From the NCBI GenBank assembly GCA_047495785.1, contig JBLDXI010000026.1, positions 558,001-622,000 of the forward strand: 64,000 nt of DNA. The letters are read 5' to 3'. A program made the translations under genes and the position numbers. The notes beneath the pieces were generated by a model, which ran no database searches, was not told where the DNA came from, and saw only the letters and a list, made by a program, of their open reading frames with translations. The stretch is from Lepidodermella squamata (taxonomy: Eukaryota > Gastrotricha). This document shows positions 8,749 through 19,214 of the stretch, in pieces. Numbering within the stretch: the first letter of the stretch is position 1; each line of letters begins with the position of its first letter.

Positions 8749-10168
8749 TTATTGAGGGATATAACTGACACGTTTGTATTTTAGAACTGAGATTGGGTCG
8801 GATATTATGTTATCGGGTCCAAATTCACAAGGGATGCATTCGCTTTTTATCATGTCGCCTGCTATTGCAGGAGATTCCGCTAAATTCATCGTCTCGGTGA
8901 AAGCCTTGTACAAAGGTGACGGATCATTATTCATAGCCATTTCACTCATCGAAATTCTTTGAGCATCCAATACGGCTCGAGTGCACTCGCGAAATTTCAG
9001 CAGTCTAGCCTTAACAATAGATTTATCTCCGCTGGCAGCAAGCATCATTTCAGACTGCAATGCAGATAACATTCGCCGTTGAAATTGCATGACACGAGGA
9101 TTTGTACCAGAAATATCTATAAAGAAAACCCTATAATTCGAGATTGTGTTCCAAAGGATCCCTACCATAAAAAATCAAAACACTCAGCAGGAACGCAGCC
9201 TCCAGGAATGTCGGGCTGAAATCTTCCAGTTGTTGCTTCAGATGGTTGATTTTCGGCATCATCCTCTGCGCAACAGGTTAATCAGTATTATTGCTGTAAA
9301 AACCCAATTTTTACCGTCATTAGCCGCGGATGGATATCGCGCATTAGAGGCACGGCCTCGTCCGGCATTCCCAGCCACGACGGGTTAGCTGAGCTTGGCA
9401 AATTGTGGTAAATTGCCACCATGTGAATTATTGACGAAGCTCGCAACTCGCGGAAGTCTTCTTCTGTAAGTTCGGGCGCAAGATCTGTGAAATCAAATAA
9501 CGAAAATCTCCGTAAGTAACTCCTCGGCACTGGTTTTGCTCACCTTTAAAACAGAAGCCGTAGGTGTTCAAGAGATTTGCACAATAAGCAGTGTGGTAGA
9601 ATAGTCGTTCTTTCAACTGTATCACATCGCGTATTGGGGATGCCCTAAAAGGGCCCTTCAGTGAATTGAATTACATATGAGATTTAAAACAAATACAAGC
9701 GTATTACGAATTCAAGATCGTGGAGAACAGTGAAAGCCCGAAGCGATCGCATCGAAATTATTGAATTCGGTTCTTCAATAACCATCTCTGGAGTCTTACT
9801 CAGAATTAGAGGCGGTTCAGGCTCGTATTTTTGGAAAGCATTCACTTGATTGATGCGTGAGACCTTCGCTTCATCACATAAATATTTGCCTGTGGAAAAA
9901 TCTATTTGTTTCTAAAAGTTGAGATGATTCAAAACAAACTTTGCATTCCTGTTGCCAAACAACGATCAAAGCGGCATTTCGCACACATTTTACGCGCGAC
10001 GTAGATAGTGGCAACCGATTGGTGTGCTGATCGAGCGTTATGGCGACATTTCAGCTTATTATAACTTTGGCAGTTTCGTCGGAAAAATTTCTGGCAGGCC
10101 TCGCATGTTCGCGGTTGATACTTTTCACGCGGTACTACAAAGCAATCGCATACAGGGCATTTAGTCAT
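8749..10168 (-). CDS. NR-B: nuclear-receptor-like zinc-finger protein
   Basis: Six exons fit in frame: 10168-9940, 9889-9708, 9655-9544, 9484-9315, 9265-9166 and 9116-8749, giving about 386 residues. Exon 1 encodes the DNA-binding domain (Cys-Pro-Val-Cys, Cys-Glu-Ala-Cys-Gln-Lys-Phe-Phe-Arg-Arg, Cys-Ala-Lys-Cys-Arg-Phe-Asp-Arg-Cys). The second finger lacks the usual second cysteine and has Cys-Arg-His instead. The rest is a divergent helical region where a ligand-binding domain is expected. It is a close paralog of NR-C, with the same exon lengths of 229, 182, 112, 170 and 100 nt, but runs about 40 residues longer at the C-terminus. Likely a DNA-binding transcription factor. Confidence 0.8.
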
Positions 10169-10807
10169 AGTTTATCAATTTGAAAATATTGACAGATATA
10201 GCTTGTGAAAAAATATTAGTGTGCGCGCTCGCAAACGTGTGCGAGAAGTGTAGTTTCACGTCCGAGTGCTCACAAATTTTATTGATTTATACGCGCCCGG
10301 CCTCTCTTATTCTAGACATTCATAGTAGGAGGATATTTTGATCTTTTGACAGCGCCTAACGTTTTAGGAGCTGCCTAAAGAAATCGATTTAGGCTTTGCG
10401 ATGAATGATACGAAGAATAATCATCCATCCGCAGTGAGGGAAAAGTTGGATCGAAATGAAAATGGAAGATTCACCAACAAATTTTTTTAAATTACCGCTG
10501 TTGATTCCGAAATGACAAATAAGTTCAATGGCTTTTCTAGTTAAGGTACCCGTGTAACCGAAGGCGTAATTTTAGACGACATTTTATTATTCAACGACAT
10601 ATTATCTTGAAGCTAGAAGTGAACAATTAAACATTGAAATCACGTTTATTTGGGATGAAATGTTATTTTCCTGAAATTTTTAAACAAGTTTCGATTCAGT
10701 GTTTGCAACTTTCCGTGCAACAGAAAGCGACAATCGGAAATATATTTCGGCTAGCGAAAAAAAAGAATGAATGGTTTCACTGTTTTTTCAGAACATCGTT
10801 TCTTCTC

Positions 10808-11623
10808 TCAGTATTCGCCGCGACGGTCATGGTGGTTCATTTGTCCTTCCTCCCGGCGATGGTTCCAGGCACCGCGACGGTGGTCGCGGTGATCATTGCG
10901 AGCCTTTCCGTGCAATTCAACATGTTTACGACCCCTGCGGTGGTCTTTGCTCATCTTTCCGCCATGTCGCTCTTCGCTCGAGTCTTCATCGCGGTTGTGG
11001 CGCCTCTTGCCCCCGAATCCACCGCGATGGCCGCTGAATCGGCTGAAACCGCTGAATGGACCATGGTGGCCTGCAAATCGGCCCATTTCTCCGAATCGGC
11101 TCAATTTTTCGAATTCACCACGACGACCGCCAAGGTGACCTGAGAACTTTTCGAAGCCACGTTGCTCTTCATCGCTGTCGCTTGAATCTTTATCGTGTTC
11201 GTGATGTCTCTTGCCACCGAATCTACCGTGACGTCTGGAACCTTCCAAACCGTGGTTTTTACCGCCGAATCTTCCGTGGGGTCGCATAGCTCCAAACTCT
11301 CCGTTATTTCCGCGGATTCGGCTCATTTCTTCGAAGCCACCATGACGGCCACCAAGGTGTCCACGGAACTTGCTGATACCACGAGAACGACCATGTTCCT
11401 CTTCGTCACTGTCGCTGCTGTCACTGCTATCGCTGTCATCGTCATCAAATTTGCCGCCATGTCGGCCGCCGAATCCCTTTCGGCCAAATTTGCCCATCAG
11501 ACCACCGCGTCCAACCTCCTCCTTTCCTTTGCGGTCGTCGCCTCCGAAGGGCGGACGATGGGGCTCGGCCATGGTGACTGCGACGAGAGCAGCTAGAAGA
11601 GCTACTAATACAAAGTTACGCAT
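10808..11623 (-). CDS. Secreted Gly/Arg/Asp-rich repetitive protein GR1
   Basis: A single exon encodes 271 residues. The chosen ATG at 11623 starts a clear signal peptide (Met-Arg-Asn-Phe-Val-Leu-Val-Ala-Leu-Leu, ending Met-Ala-Glu-Pro). Mature sequence: Pro/Gly-rich start, then repeats of Gly-Arg-Phe-Gly-Gly, Gly-His-Leu-Gly-Gly-Arg and acidic Asp-Ser-Ser-Asp-Ser-Asp-Glu-Glu clusters, the latter good casein-kinase-2 sites. It is probably an intrinsically disordered matrix, cuticle or gland product. The signal peptide and motifs match GR2 (21395-20176). A TATA box lies about 80 bp upstream. Long antisense frames here are artefacts of the repeats. Confidence 0.8.
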   Translation of the reverse strand: MRNFVLVALLAALVAVTMAEPHRPPFGGDDRKGKEEVGRGGLMGKFGRKGFGGRHGGKFDDDDSDSSDSSDSDEEEHGRSRGISKFRGHLGGRHGGFEEMSRIRGNNGEFGAMRPHGRFGGKNHGLEGSRRHGRFGGKRHHEHDKDSSDSDEEQRGFEKFSGHLGGRRGEFEKLSRFGEMGRFAGHHGPFSGFSRFSGHRGGFGGKRRHNRDEDSSEERHGGKMSKDHRRGRKHVELHGKARNDHRDHRRGAWNHRREEGQMNHHDRRGEY

Positions 11624-11700
11624 GTTGAAATATTCAACCTGTTCTGTTACTAAAGGTTTGCTCGCTTTGAAATGATTGAAACCTGCTGCATGAGAGGGGC

Positions 11701-11707
11701 TTTTATA
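11701..11707 (-). promoter_or_regulatory. TATA box of GR1
   Basis: TATAAAA on the minus strand, 78 bp upstream of the GR1 start codon, allows a transcription start about 45-50 bp before ATG. A comparable TATATAAG lies 72 bp upstream of the GR2 ATG. Confidence 0.65.
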
Positions 11708-11749
11708 GCCAAAATACCACAGGTCAAAATTGCTGGTGGCAAAACCCAC

Positions 11750-12615
11750 TTGTATTCATAACTGGGGCATATTTTTTAACGAAGGAGTAGCTGGGACCAC
11801 AGTGGATAGAACCCACCAAGGCAAACTCGTTGCTATCATTGTGCCCTTATCCTTCATTCAATTGATTTATTTCATGAAGTTTTCGTTGATTTGAGGAGCG
11901 TGAACGTTTTCGGTGGCTACGGCGTCGTGTCACCACCAATTTGACATCAATAATTTTTTCCTTGATTACCGGTTTTTCCATTACGTTGATGAGTTTCCAC
12001 GTGATGTTTTTTTGCGTCTTTCATGAAAAAAGTTAGTAATAAGGGAAAGAGTCTTTCTGGCCTGAGGGCAACCACGAGAGCACGACTACTCTCACTCACA
12101 TCTCTCAGTTCTAGCCATACCGACCAGGCAAACACTACGAGGCCACGATTACAGTGTAGGCATGAAAAAGTGACTTCTTATGGCTGATTTGTAGCATCAA
12201 GAGGCGAGAATAGAAGTTACACATTATTACCGGCGAATCGATTATCAGCGTCACTTACCACGGCGGTTCGTGATCTTCGCCGGAATGACAGATTGATATG
12301 GGAACTTTCAATTTTGATTATCTGATGCTATCACAGCCACTACGTGTTTCTTGAAAGTTTCGCAAATGAAATTCTGATTAAATATTCAACAGCTAAACCT
12401 AATTAACGCCATGACGTGTGAAAGTTCTTAATCTGATGACTGTTTTCCGGAATAGAAGTAGCATGGATAACATATCATTAATCTCGCGAAATGACGGACG
12501 TGAAACTATGTACTCCGCATATTTACCTGTTATACGCTCGACACTCGAGGGCGGGGTAGAGCAATGTAATCTGATATTTTTTATTTCAGATTTAATATCT
12601 TCAGATTGACAAACT
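11750..12615. other. Intergenic region between GR1 and NR-C
   Basis: It holds the GR1 upstream region and, at roughly 12040-12310, a degenerate segment also present at 14600-14940. Shared words include a GAGGCC...AGTGTAG block, CTGATTTGT and ATCTTCGCCGGAATGA. No gene is supported. Confidence 0.45.
11918..11930 (-). promoter_or_regulatory. Upstream 13-mer shared by GR1 and GR2
   Basis: TACGGCGTCGTGT (plus-strand reading) lies about 295 bp before the GR1 ATG, and the same word occurs at 21701-21713, about 306 bp before the GR2 ATG. Neighbouring bases are also partly alike. It is either a shared cis-element or what remains of the duplicated promoter. Confidence 0.5.
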
Positions 12616-13935
12616 ATGACTAAATGCCCCGTATGTGATTGCTTCGTGGTACCGCGTGAGAAATATCAACCGCGAACCTGCGATGCCTGCCAGAAATTTT
12701 TCCGGCGGAATTGCCAACGCTACAGCAAGCTAAAATGTCGCCATCATGATAGACCATCATACCAATCGGTTGCTACCATCTACGTCGCCAGAAAAATGTG
12801 TGGTAAATGCCGCTTCGACCGCTGTTTGGCAACAGGAATGCAAAGTTTGTTATGGATTATCTCAATCAAAGAAGCAATTAATTCAAACTTAAAATAGGCA
12901 AGTTTTTATGCGATGATGCGAAAATCGCTCGAAACAGACACGCAAAGGCTTCATCTTTATGCGACCCTGAACCGACACCAATTCTGAGTAAGACTCCGGA
13001 AATGGTTGTTGATGACCCGAATACGAAAATAGCGATGAGGTCACTTCGAGCTTTCACCGTTCTCCATGGTCTTGAATCCGTAAGAATCTTTCTTCCTATC
13101 TTTGAGTTAATTCCACGTATGAGTTCTTCAAAGGCCCCTATGAAGAATTCATCCGCACTTGATACGCTACAACTACGGGAGAGTCTACTCCAACAAACTG
13201 CTTATGCTACTGAACTTTTGAACACTTACGGCTTTTGCTTCCTGGGTGAGTCCCTGTATGATCGAAGTAAACATGGAAGATGTTACGATCCTTTTACTGA
13301 TCCAGATCTTGCTCCAGGCATTACAAAGCAGGACTTTTGCGATCTGCGATCTTCATCAATAATGCACATGGTAGCAGTTTATCACAATTTGCCAAGTTCA
13401 GCGAGCCCCTCATTGCTTGGAATCCCCGATCAGGTCGTGCCGTTGTTTGATCGCTTGTTTCCGCAGCTAGTGGCGGTAATGATTTTTTGAGCGCTGGAAG
13501 AATTTGTTTAATGATCGTCCACACAGAAAGCGATGCCAAAAATAAACAATTTGAAGATGCAACTGGACAAGTTCAACCCAACTTTCTTGGAAGCGTCGCT
13601 CATGCTGAGTGTTTTAATTTTTCACGGTAAGACCCTGACGTACTTAAACCGTGCAGGATGATAATATAAGGTTTTCTATAGATTTTTCGGGCAAGAATGC
13701 CCCTATCATGGAACTTCAACGGCAACTTTTTTCTGCTATGCGTACTGAAATGCTGCATGCTGCCAGAGGGGATAAATCCTCAGTCGACGCTAGGCTGCTA
13801 ATGTTTCGCCAGTGTGTCCAAGCTGTTATTGATTTTCAAAAGCGTACGCTGAGTGAACTGAAGCTAATAGCCCTGGAAGATGCGTCACCTCAATTCAAGA
13901 TGTTCACCAATATTCTTAATTTAGGTGAATCTTAG
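12616..13935 (+). CDS. NR-C: nuclear-receptor-like zinc-finger protein
   Basis: Exons 12616-12844, 12898-13079, 13134-13245, 13306-13475, 13527-13626 and 13682-13935 join in frame to about 348 residues. Exon 1 is the DNA-binding domain and is nearly identical to that of NR-B, with the same Cys-Arg-His in place of the second cysteine of finger II. Exons 3 to 6 encode a divergent helical domain with a Leu-Asn-Thr-Tyr-Gly-Phe-Cys-Phe segment and an Asn-Leu-Pro-Ser-Ser-Ala-x-Pro-Ser segment shared with NR-B. NR-B and NR-C lie on opposite strands with their 5' ends facing, flanking GR1, which suggests an inverted duplication. Confidence 0.8.
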
Positions 13936-14599
13936 CGGAATGAACTGAATTCCAGTAACCATTAATATCCAGTTAACATCAAAACTATAATTCAATCGTG
14001 CCGCTCTAATTCTCCTTTGATTTAATATCTCTGAATGTGCTGCTACAGGACTATTATGATACTTATATCATTTATTATCAATGCCACATTTAGCTAGTAC
14101 AGTGAAAATCTAAAGTTACGCACGGTCAGGAATTTGTTGAGCTGAAACTAAAAATATCTCACACGCGCCCGAACTATTCTTAGCTTCAAGCTTGGGTTAA
14201 AATCAGCTGAAAATAAAAAGTGTAACTCGGTCTGACTAAGAAGTTTTAACAGCTTTAAAAATATGAATATTCATAAGGTGCTAATTAATATTTCGAATAT
14301 ACCTCAAAGTTGATAATTAGGTATGTCAAAAGATTCCGGAAAATTTATTGTTGATTTGTTGTAAGTTGTAACCTCATTTCAACTGCTCAAATTTTTCTGC
14401 GTTTTTTGACACTTAACTAACAATGTCCTAGTTTCATGACACCTCACGAATATATTCATATTCTTGAAACTACATATCCTACTTTCACTGTAGCTATTTT
14501 TGGAGCTCGTGAAAAAGGCTTGTGAAATCAGACTTCAAAAGACTCATGTCATGTTCCACCAACTTCGGAATTACATGAACAAAACCTATTTAGAGACAT

Positions 14600-14940
14600 C
14601 GTCTTTCTGGCCGGAGGGGAACTACGAAAGCGCGAATTATGTTCACTCTCAGGTTTTTCGAACAGCTCACGCGATGAGTAAGAAACGCACAATTTTTCAT
14701 GGAAATCGAACCACACAAACCCAGACGATCATACCATGAGGCCTAGTGTAGAGATTGGGCATGAAAACGTCCCCTTGTCATTCTGATTTGTGGCTTGGAG
14801 TGGCAAGAACAGAATATTAGGTATCTAGGGATCATAAGCAAATCGGACATCTGCGTCAGAAAATCAGGTAGCAGAAGTAAACTTACCCTGGCAATTCTAT
14901 CTTCGCCGGAATGAAATATGCCAGTCATGATTTTAAAGAC
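14600..14940. repeat. Diverged copy of the 12.1 kb segment
   Basis: It shares a series of short blocks, in the same order and orientation, with 12040-12310, ending in ATCTTCGCCGGAATGA. Divergence is too great to define ends by eye. It may be an old non-autonomous element or a segmental duplication that included the receptor and GR neighbourhood. Confidence 0.4.
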
Positions 14941-15196
14941 CAAATCGTTGGCGCGGACGATTAAGCCGGATTTGGGATTTTTCATGTCAGTTTTGAGGTA
15001 AAATTTTTAGTTAAGTCAATTATAAAAATGAATTTTTTTCGTATTTTAATTCACTTCTTACCTTATAGTATTACCCTAAAACTGACATGGGCAGGCTCTA
15101 ATTCCTCTCCGCTAACGATGGCACGCCACTTGGCTATGTTTTGAACAACTTTGGGCTAAATCAGCGGGTATTTTCAGATTTGTTGGCAAGAAAATC

Positions 15197-15362
15197 CAAT
15201 TTGATGGCGAAAGTACCCAAATTGATGGTGACATTGGTTTCGTTGGTAAAAGCCCAAATTTGATGGTGAAAGTCCCATTTTTGATGGTGAAATTTGAATT
15301 TTCCGGTTTGATGGTGAAAGTCCCGAAATTGATGGTGAAAGTCCCAAAATTGATGGCAGAAA
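15197..15362. repeat. Minisatellite, about 20-21 bp unit
   Basis: Seven or so imperfect copies of a TTGATGGTGAAAGTCCCAAA-like unit lie head to tail, one interrupted by a longer A/T-rich insert. It produces repetitive open frames on the minus strand (His-His-Gln repeats) that are not genes. Confidence 0.8.
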
Positions 15363-15895
15363 GCATTTTCCCCTTTGAAATTTGTTTTGATTAATTTCAA
15401 CTTTCAATCAAAGCGAAATCCATGGTGTGTGAATGTTCTGCCAGTGGGTTTAAATCATTGCCTGAGACCAGGCTGTGGATGTTTCACAATTTTTTTCAAG
15501 CTGCTTTCGATGCGGAATGGACGAAGGGTGACGGAATGGTATCTGGAACGTTGTCCAATGTCAATTCATCGTCCAACATCATTCATTCTAGCTTCGATTT
15601 TCTCTACAAAATTTGCTGCTGCAGGATTATGATACTTATTACTTATTGTAAATGACACATGCAGCTAATACATGGGTAAAAAGTAAAAACTAATTATCTG
15701 GCTACAATTAGTTCAATTCACTGTGTGCTAAAAAACTCAGTTATCGAGCATGGAATAAACTTTGGCCACCGCCCCAATGTCTAATATTAAAGACGCACAC
15801 TTGCATGCCCGGGAGAGATAACAAAAAGAAAGCAGCACTCTTCGGGGTTATCAAATCCAGCCGGCACCACCGTTAGAGCAAACATCGGAAACAGG

Positions 15896-15902
15896 TATAT
15901 AA
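15896..15902 (+). promoter_or_regulatory. TATA box of the first dermatopontin-aerolysin gene
   Basis: TATATAA sits 53 bp before the ATG at 15955. Upstream, an AGATAAC (about 15816) and a TTATCA (about 15848) are GATA-factor-type motifs, in line with the GATA palindrome before the sister gene. Confidence 0.6.
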
Positions 15903-15954
15903 CCCCAATTTAGGTGACCCCACCCTCATTCTACAAAGTTCTTCGTTAGAAAAA

Positions 15955-16995
15955 ATGATTTCTGCTGTAATTTTGCCCGTACTTCTCTTCGGTCTAACTT
16001 CAGGCCAATACACAAGCCATGAAACAGGTTGGACCCATAATGGTGGCGGCGGGGTGCGCTACATCGATCAGCAGCACGTCGGCTGCCCAGATGGCCGCGT
16101 CCTGCGCCAGTTCCAAATGCAAGGCCATGGCGACTACATGAACTACCGTTACCAGTGCCAGCAGCCCGTCAACCACGGCAACACCTGGATGAGATACTCC
16201 GGCTGGCGGGGCATGTCAAAGGTCTGGGACCTACCGAACGCCCCAGTCGATTGCGGAGCAAACGCGATGGTCAAGAATTTCCAGCTTAAAACAAACCCAG
16301 GGAACCAAGACGAATTCCAGTATGAATACACCTGCGCCTCGGTTCAGGAGGATTCTTGCGACAACCACCACACCCAATGGGTGGGCGAAGGCAGCGGCCG
16401 TAACTGGCAACTCACCCCCTTGGATGTCGCCTGCCCCAACGAGAGGCCCCATCTTCAAAATTTCGTGCTTGAGGCCATCAGCGGGCAATTACGGTACAAA
16501 TACCGATGCTGCTCTGCCAAGGTGATCCACGAAACCTGCGACAACCCAACCGATCAATGGGTCGTCTTCCGGACCATTGACAACTTGGGAAGCAAGATTC
16601 CGCTCAAGCTGAAATACACGAAAACCGTCGGCATGTCGACTTCGACTTCAAGCAGCGAAAGTGGCGGTTCGAAGGAGACCTTCTCCACTGAAGTTTCCGT
16701 CTCAGTCAAGCAGACGTTCTCGTCCAAGCTCGGCTACAGCTACGTCACGTATCACGACTGGCGCTACGAGGAGACGAGCACGTTTTCGGGCAGCATTCAG
16801 ACTTCGGTCGAATTCGAATGCCCGGCTCGAACTGAGTGCGACATTATGCAGGTCCTAGGTCAGTGTGGCATCTATTACGTGCGAACTGATGATATCAAAG
16901 TCAACACGTACGACAAGGAAGACCCGCGCCCTGGCAAGCCGAGGAACGTTGGCTACTACAACGCGAAAAATCACACAATCCAATGGCTCCATTAA
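15955..16995 (+). CDS. Secreted dermatopontin-like/aerolysin-like protein 1
   Basis: One intronless exon encodes 346 residues. A signal peptide covers residues 1-17, ending Ser-Gly. About residues 20-185 hold three dermatopontin-type repeats, each a Cys-x-(12 to 14 residues)-Gln-Phe core closing with an aromatic-x-Tyr-x-Cys strand and Trp-rich turns. From about 195 the sequence turns Ser/Thr-rich with alternating polar and hydrophobic residues (Thr-Val-Gly-Met-Ser-Thr, Lys-Leu-Gly-Tyr-Ser-Tyr), the pattern of an aerolysin/natterin-type pore-forming fold. Dermatopontin-like domains bind glycans or matrix, so this could be a secreted lectin-guided pore former in defence or digestion; function is inferred. 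It is GC-rich compared with its flanks. Confidence 0.7.
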   Translation: MISAVILPVLLFGLTSGQYTSHETGWTHNGGGGVRYIDQQHVGCPDGRVLRQFQMQGHGDYMNYRYQCQQPVNHGNTWMRYSGWRGMSKVWDLPNAPVDCGANAMVKNFQLKTNPGNQDEFQYEYTCASVQEDSCDNHHTQWVGEGSGRNWQLTPLDVACPNERPHLQNFVLEAISGQLRYKYRCCSAKVIHETCDNPTDQWVVFRTIDNLGSKIPLKLKYTKTVGMSTSTSSSESGGSKETFSTEVSVSVKQTFSSKLGYSYVTYHDWRYEETSTFSGSIQTSVEFECPARTECDIMQVLGQCGIYYVRTDDIKVNTYDKEDPRPGKPRNVGYYNAKNHTIQWLH

Positions 16996-17801
16996 ATGAC
17001 AATTGAAACATTCTGATTAACACATTTTATCCATGCTTTTTCTCGCAATTTTCGAACATTCAGAAATAATAAAATTGACCATAGAAAGTTAGAACACAGC
17101 CTTGAAAAATAATGCGAATAATCACCTGGAAATCAGGAGTTACAAAGAGTTTTTCTTTTCAAAGTTTGCAAACAAATGCTTGTTGATTGAAACTACTAAT
17201 TATAAAGGTTCAAGTGAATAAATTCGGAAACTGTAATATCGTATGAGCTTTTGAATCTCAAGAAGCAAGTCATAGTGCAAGTGACTCGATGAACCAATAG
17301 CAAATGCTCCAAGTGAACTAATCCATGGACGTAGGACGTAGAAGTCTCACCCAGCCCCGTCTTCACTAGTTGGACGTTTCCATGAAGTAAAAGGCTCCTG
17401 GGTTATATTGATATCGAGAAATCGATACTTTTTTTGTAAACTTCTCATAGGTTTATGAATGGCCAACAACTATCAACTGGATTCGACTCATGCTCCCTTA
17501 GCTTAGCAGTTATAATTTTTTTCCATCTTTTTCACTTCGCGAATTTTTTACTAGAAAGGCATATGGAACGCTCCATTCTCCATTTCTAGAATTCTCTCTT
17601 TGTCTTTTTCTCTAGTTCGTATTTTTGGATTCCAGACAAGGCCCAGGGTCAGTGGCTATAATTAGCATGTTCTCACGGCACAAGGTACGCTGATAAGACT
17701 TATCATTCTAGCGAACCAGAAAATTTACGCCACCAAAGTAAACAATTCTAGAAGTTTAGTGACAAAGAGCGCATATGTAATCATTCCACACCGAAAGAAA
17801 C
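16996..17801. other. Spacer between the two dermatopontin-aerolysin genes
   Basis: An AT-rich 3' region with an AATAAA-like run at about 17066-17072, then the promoter of the second gene. No open frame of note. Confidence 0.5.
17691..17705 (+). promoter_or_regulatory. Inverted pair of GATA motifs
   Basis: TGATAA (17691-17696) and TTATCA (17700-17705) form a near-perfect palindrome about 100 bp before the start of the second gene. TGATAA is the site of endodermal GATA factors in several invertebrates, so gut expression is a reasonable guess. Confidence 0.5.
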
Positions 17802-18767
17802 ATGCTTTTCAGTATTAGCTTCCTTCTGAGTGTTCTGATCGGCGTGACCTGGGGCCAATATACAAGCCATGAAACTGCGTGGACGCATGATGGCGGTGGG
17901 GGTGTTCGATACATCGATCGACAGTATGTCGGCTGCAACGACGGCTGGGTCCTCCGCCAGTTCCAGATGCAGAACAAAGGCGATTACATGAACTACCGCT
18001 ACCAATGCCAACAGCCGTTGAACCACGCCAACTCGTGGTGGCGTTACTCAGGCTGGAGGAGGATGTCGAAAGTCTGGGACCTGCCCAATGCCCCGGTCGA
18101 TTGCGGCTACAACGCCATGGTCCGGAATTTCCAGTTCAAAACAAACCCGAACAACCAAGACGAGTTTCAATACGAATACGTTTGCACATCCATCCAACAA
18201 GACCAGTGCGACAACCACTACACGCAATGGGCGAGTGAAGGGAGCGGCCGGAACTGGCAACTCACCCCGTTCAACGTTGCCTGCCCGAATGAGAGGCCAC
18301 ATCTTCAACATTTCGTGGTTGAGGCCGTAAATGGTCAACTGAGGTACAGGTACGGTTGCTGCTCATCCAAGGTGATTCATGAGACGTGCGACAACCCAAC
18401 CGATCGATGGGTCGTTTTCAAAACTGTGAGAAACATGTACAGTGGGGCTGCTTTGACTGAAACCTACAAAAAGCAAACTGGCATGTCACGGTCAAGCGAA
18501 ATCTCCAACAGTGGCGGCAACTCTGAGCAGTTCTCCAGCGAAGTAACAGTCAATGTTAAGAACGTGTTCGCGACTAAGTTGGGTTACAGCTACGAGACTT
18601 ACCATGACTGGCGCTTTGAAGAAACCTCGTCGTTTCAGGGCTCAGTTCAGGTGGAAATGGAATTCACTTGCCCGCCTTACACGGACTGTGAACTGTACCA
18701 GGTCATGGGACAATGCGGCTCTTTCTTCGTCCGCACCGATGACATAAAGGTCGTAACAACGGATTAA
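17802..18767 (+). CDS. Secreted dermatopontin-like/aerolysin-like protein 2
   Basis: A tandem paralog of 15955-16995, also intronless, 321 residues. Signal peptide about 1-18, then three dermatopontin-type repeats with the same cysteine and aromatic spacing (Asn-Tyr-Arg-Tyr-Gln-Cys; Gln-Tyr-Glu-Tyr-Val-Cys; Arg-Tyr-Gly-Cys-Cys) and a C-terminal aerolysin-like region. It ends about 20 residues earlier than its sister, just after the Arg-Thr-Asp-Asp-Ile-Lys-Val motif. Copies are clearly alike but not recent. The 3' flank contains three CCTAAAGA tandem units (about 18782-18805) and an AATAAA near 18840. Confidence 0.7.
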   Translation: MLFSISFLLSVLIGVTWGQYTSHETAWTHDGGGGVRYIDRQYVGCNDGWVLRQFQMQNKGDYMNYRYQCQQPLNHANSWWRYSGWRRMSKVWDLPNAPVDCGYNAMVRNFQFKTNPNNQDEFQYEYVCTSIQQDQCDNHYTQWASEGSGRNWQLTPFNVACPNERPHLQHFVVEAVNGQLRYRYGCCSSKVIHETCDNPTDRWVVFKTVRNMYSGAALTETYKKQTGMSRSSEISNSGGNSEQFSSEVTVNVKNVFATKLGYSYETYHDWRFEETSSFQGSVQVEMEFTCPPYTDCELYQVMGQCGSFFVRTDDIKVVTTD

Positions 18768-19214
18768 CCTATTCCAAATAACCTAAAGACCTAAAGACCT
18801 AAAGATATAAATGAACAATTGAAATCCTGATCCAGGAGAATAAAAACTTCGTTATTTATTTATTTCAGAAGAAGCCATTCCGCCCAGAAGAGGACAGCGT
18901 TACTTATGATGTTCAGCGAATGAACGAAACGTGAAAATCCTTCAAAACTATGTTGACTTTGTTTTTAGCTCAATACAGTTATTAGAGATTAGAAAGAAAA
19001 CTTAATTAGAAATTTATTTTATCATTTCAGCGGGATCTTTATCCTATTTCTGTGCAACAGAATTCTTAAATGAGGGCGAGAGATGAAAGAGGGTCGACTA
19101 TTCGGCATTCACAATCTTAATTTTGTAAAACAATAGGTTTTTTCCAGAAAAACCTCGGCTATATCACGTGTCTAAGGTATCAAATGTAAAAAGCTGAGGA
19201 ATGCATGTGAGAAT

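Larger units (their letters stand above)
13936..15954. other. Repeat-bearing intergenic region
   Basis: No gene is supported. The region contains diverged duplications (about 14025-14110 against 15595-15680; 14600-14940 against 12040-12310) and a minisatellite (15197-15362). The open frames at 14500-14739 and 15375-15655 have no recognisable domains and lie in or next to these repeats. Confidence 0.5.

Noticed and set aside
10634-11596. Several long plus-strand open frames opposite GR1
   Set aside because: They are antisense images of Gly/Asp-rich repeats, have no signal peptide or domain, and the minus-strand frame has a signal peptide and TATA box.
15197-15362. CRISPR-like array
   Set aside because: Units are contiguous without unique spacers, and the genome is eukaryotic.
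15112-15407. His/Gln-repeat frames on the minus strand
   Set aside because: They translate a 20-21 bp minisatellite in three frames.
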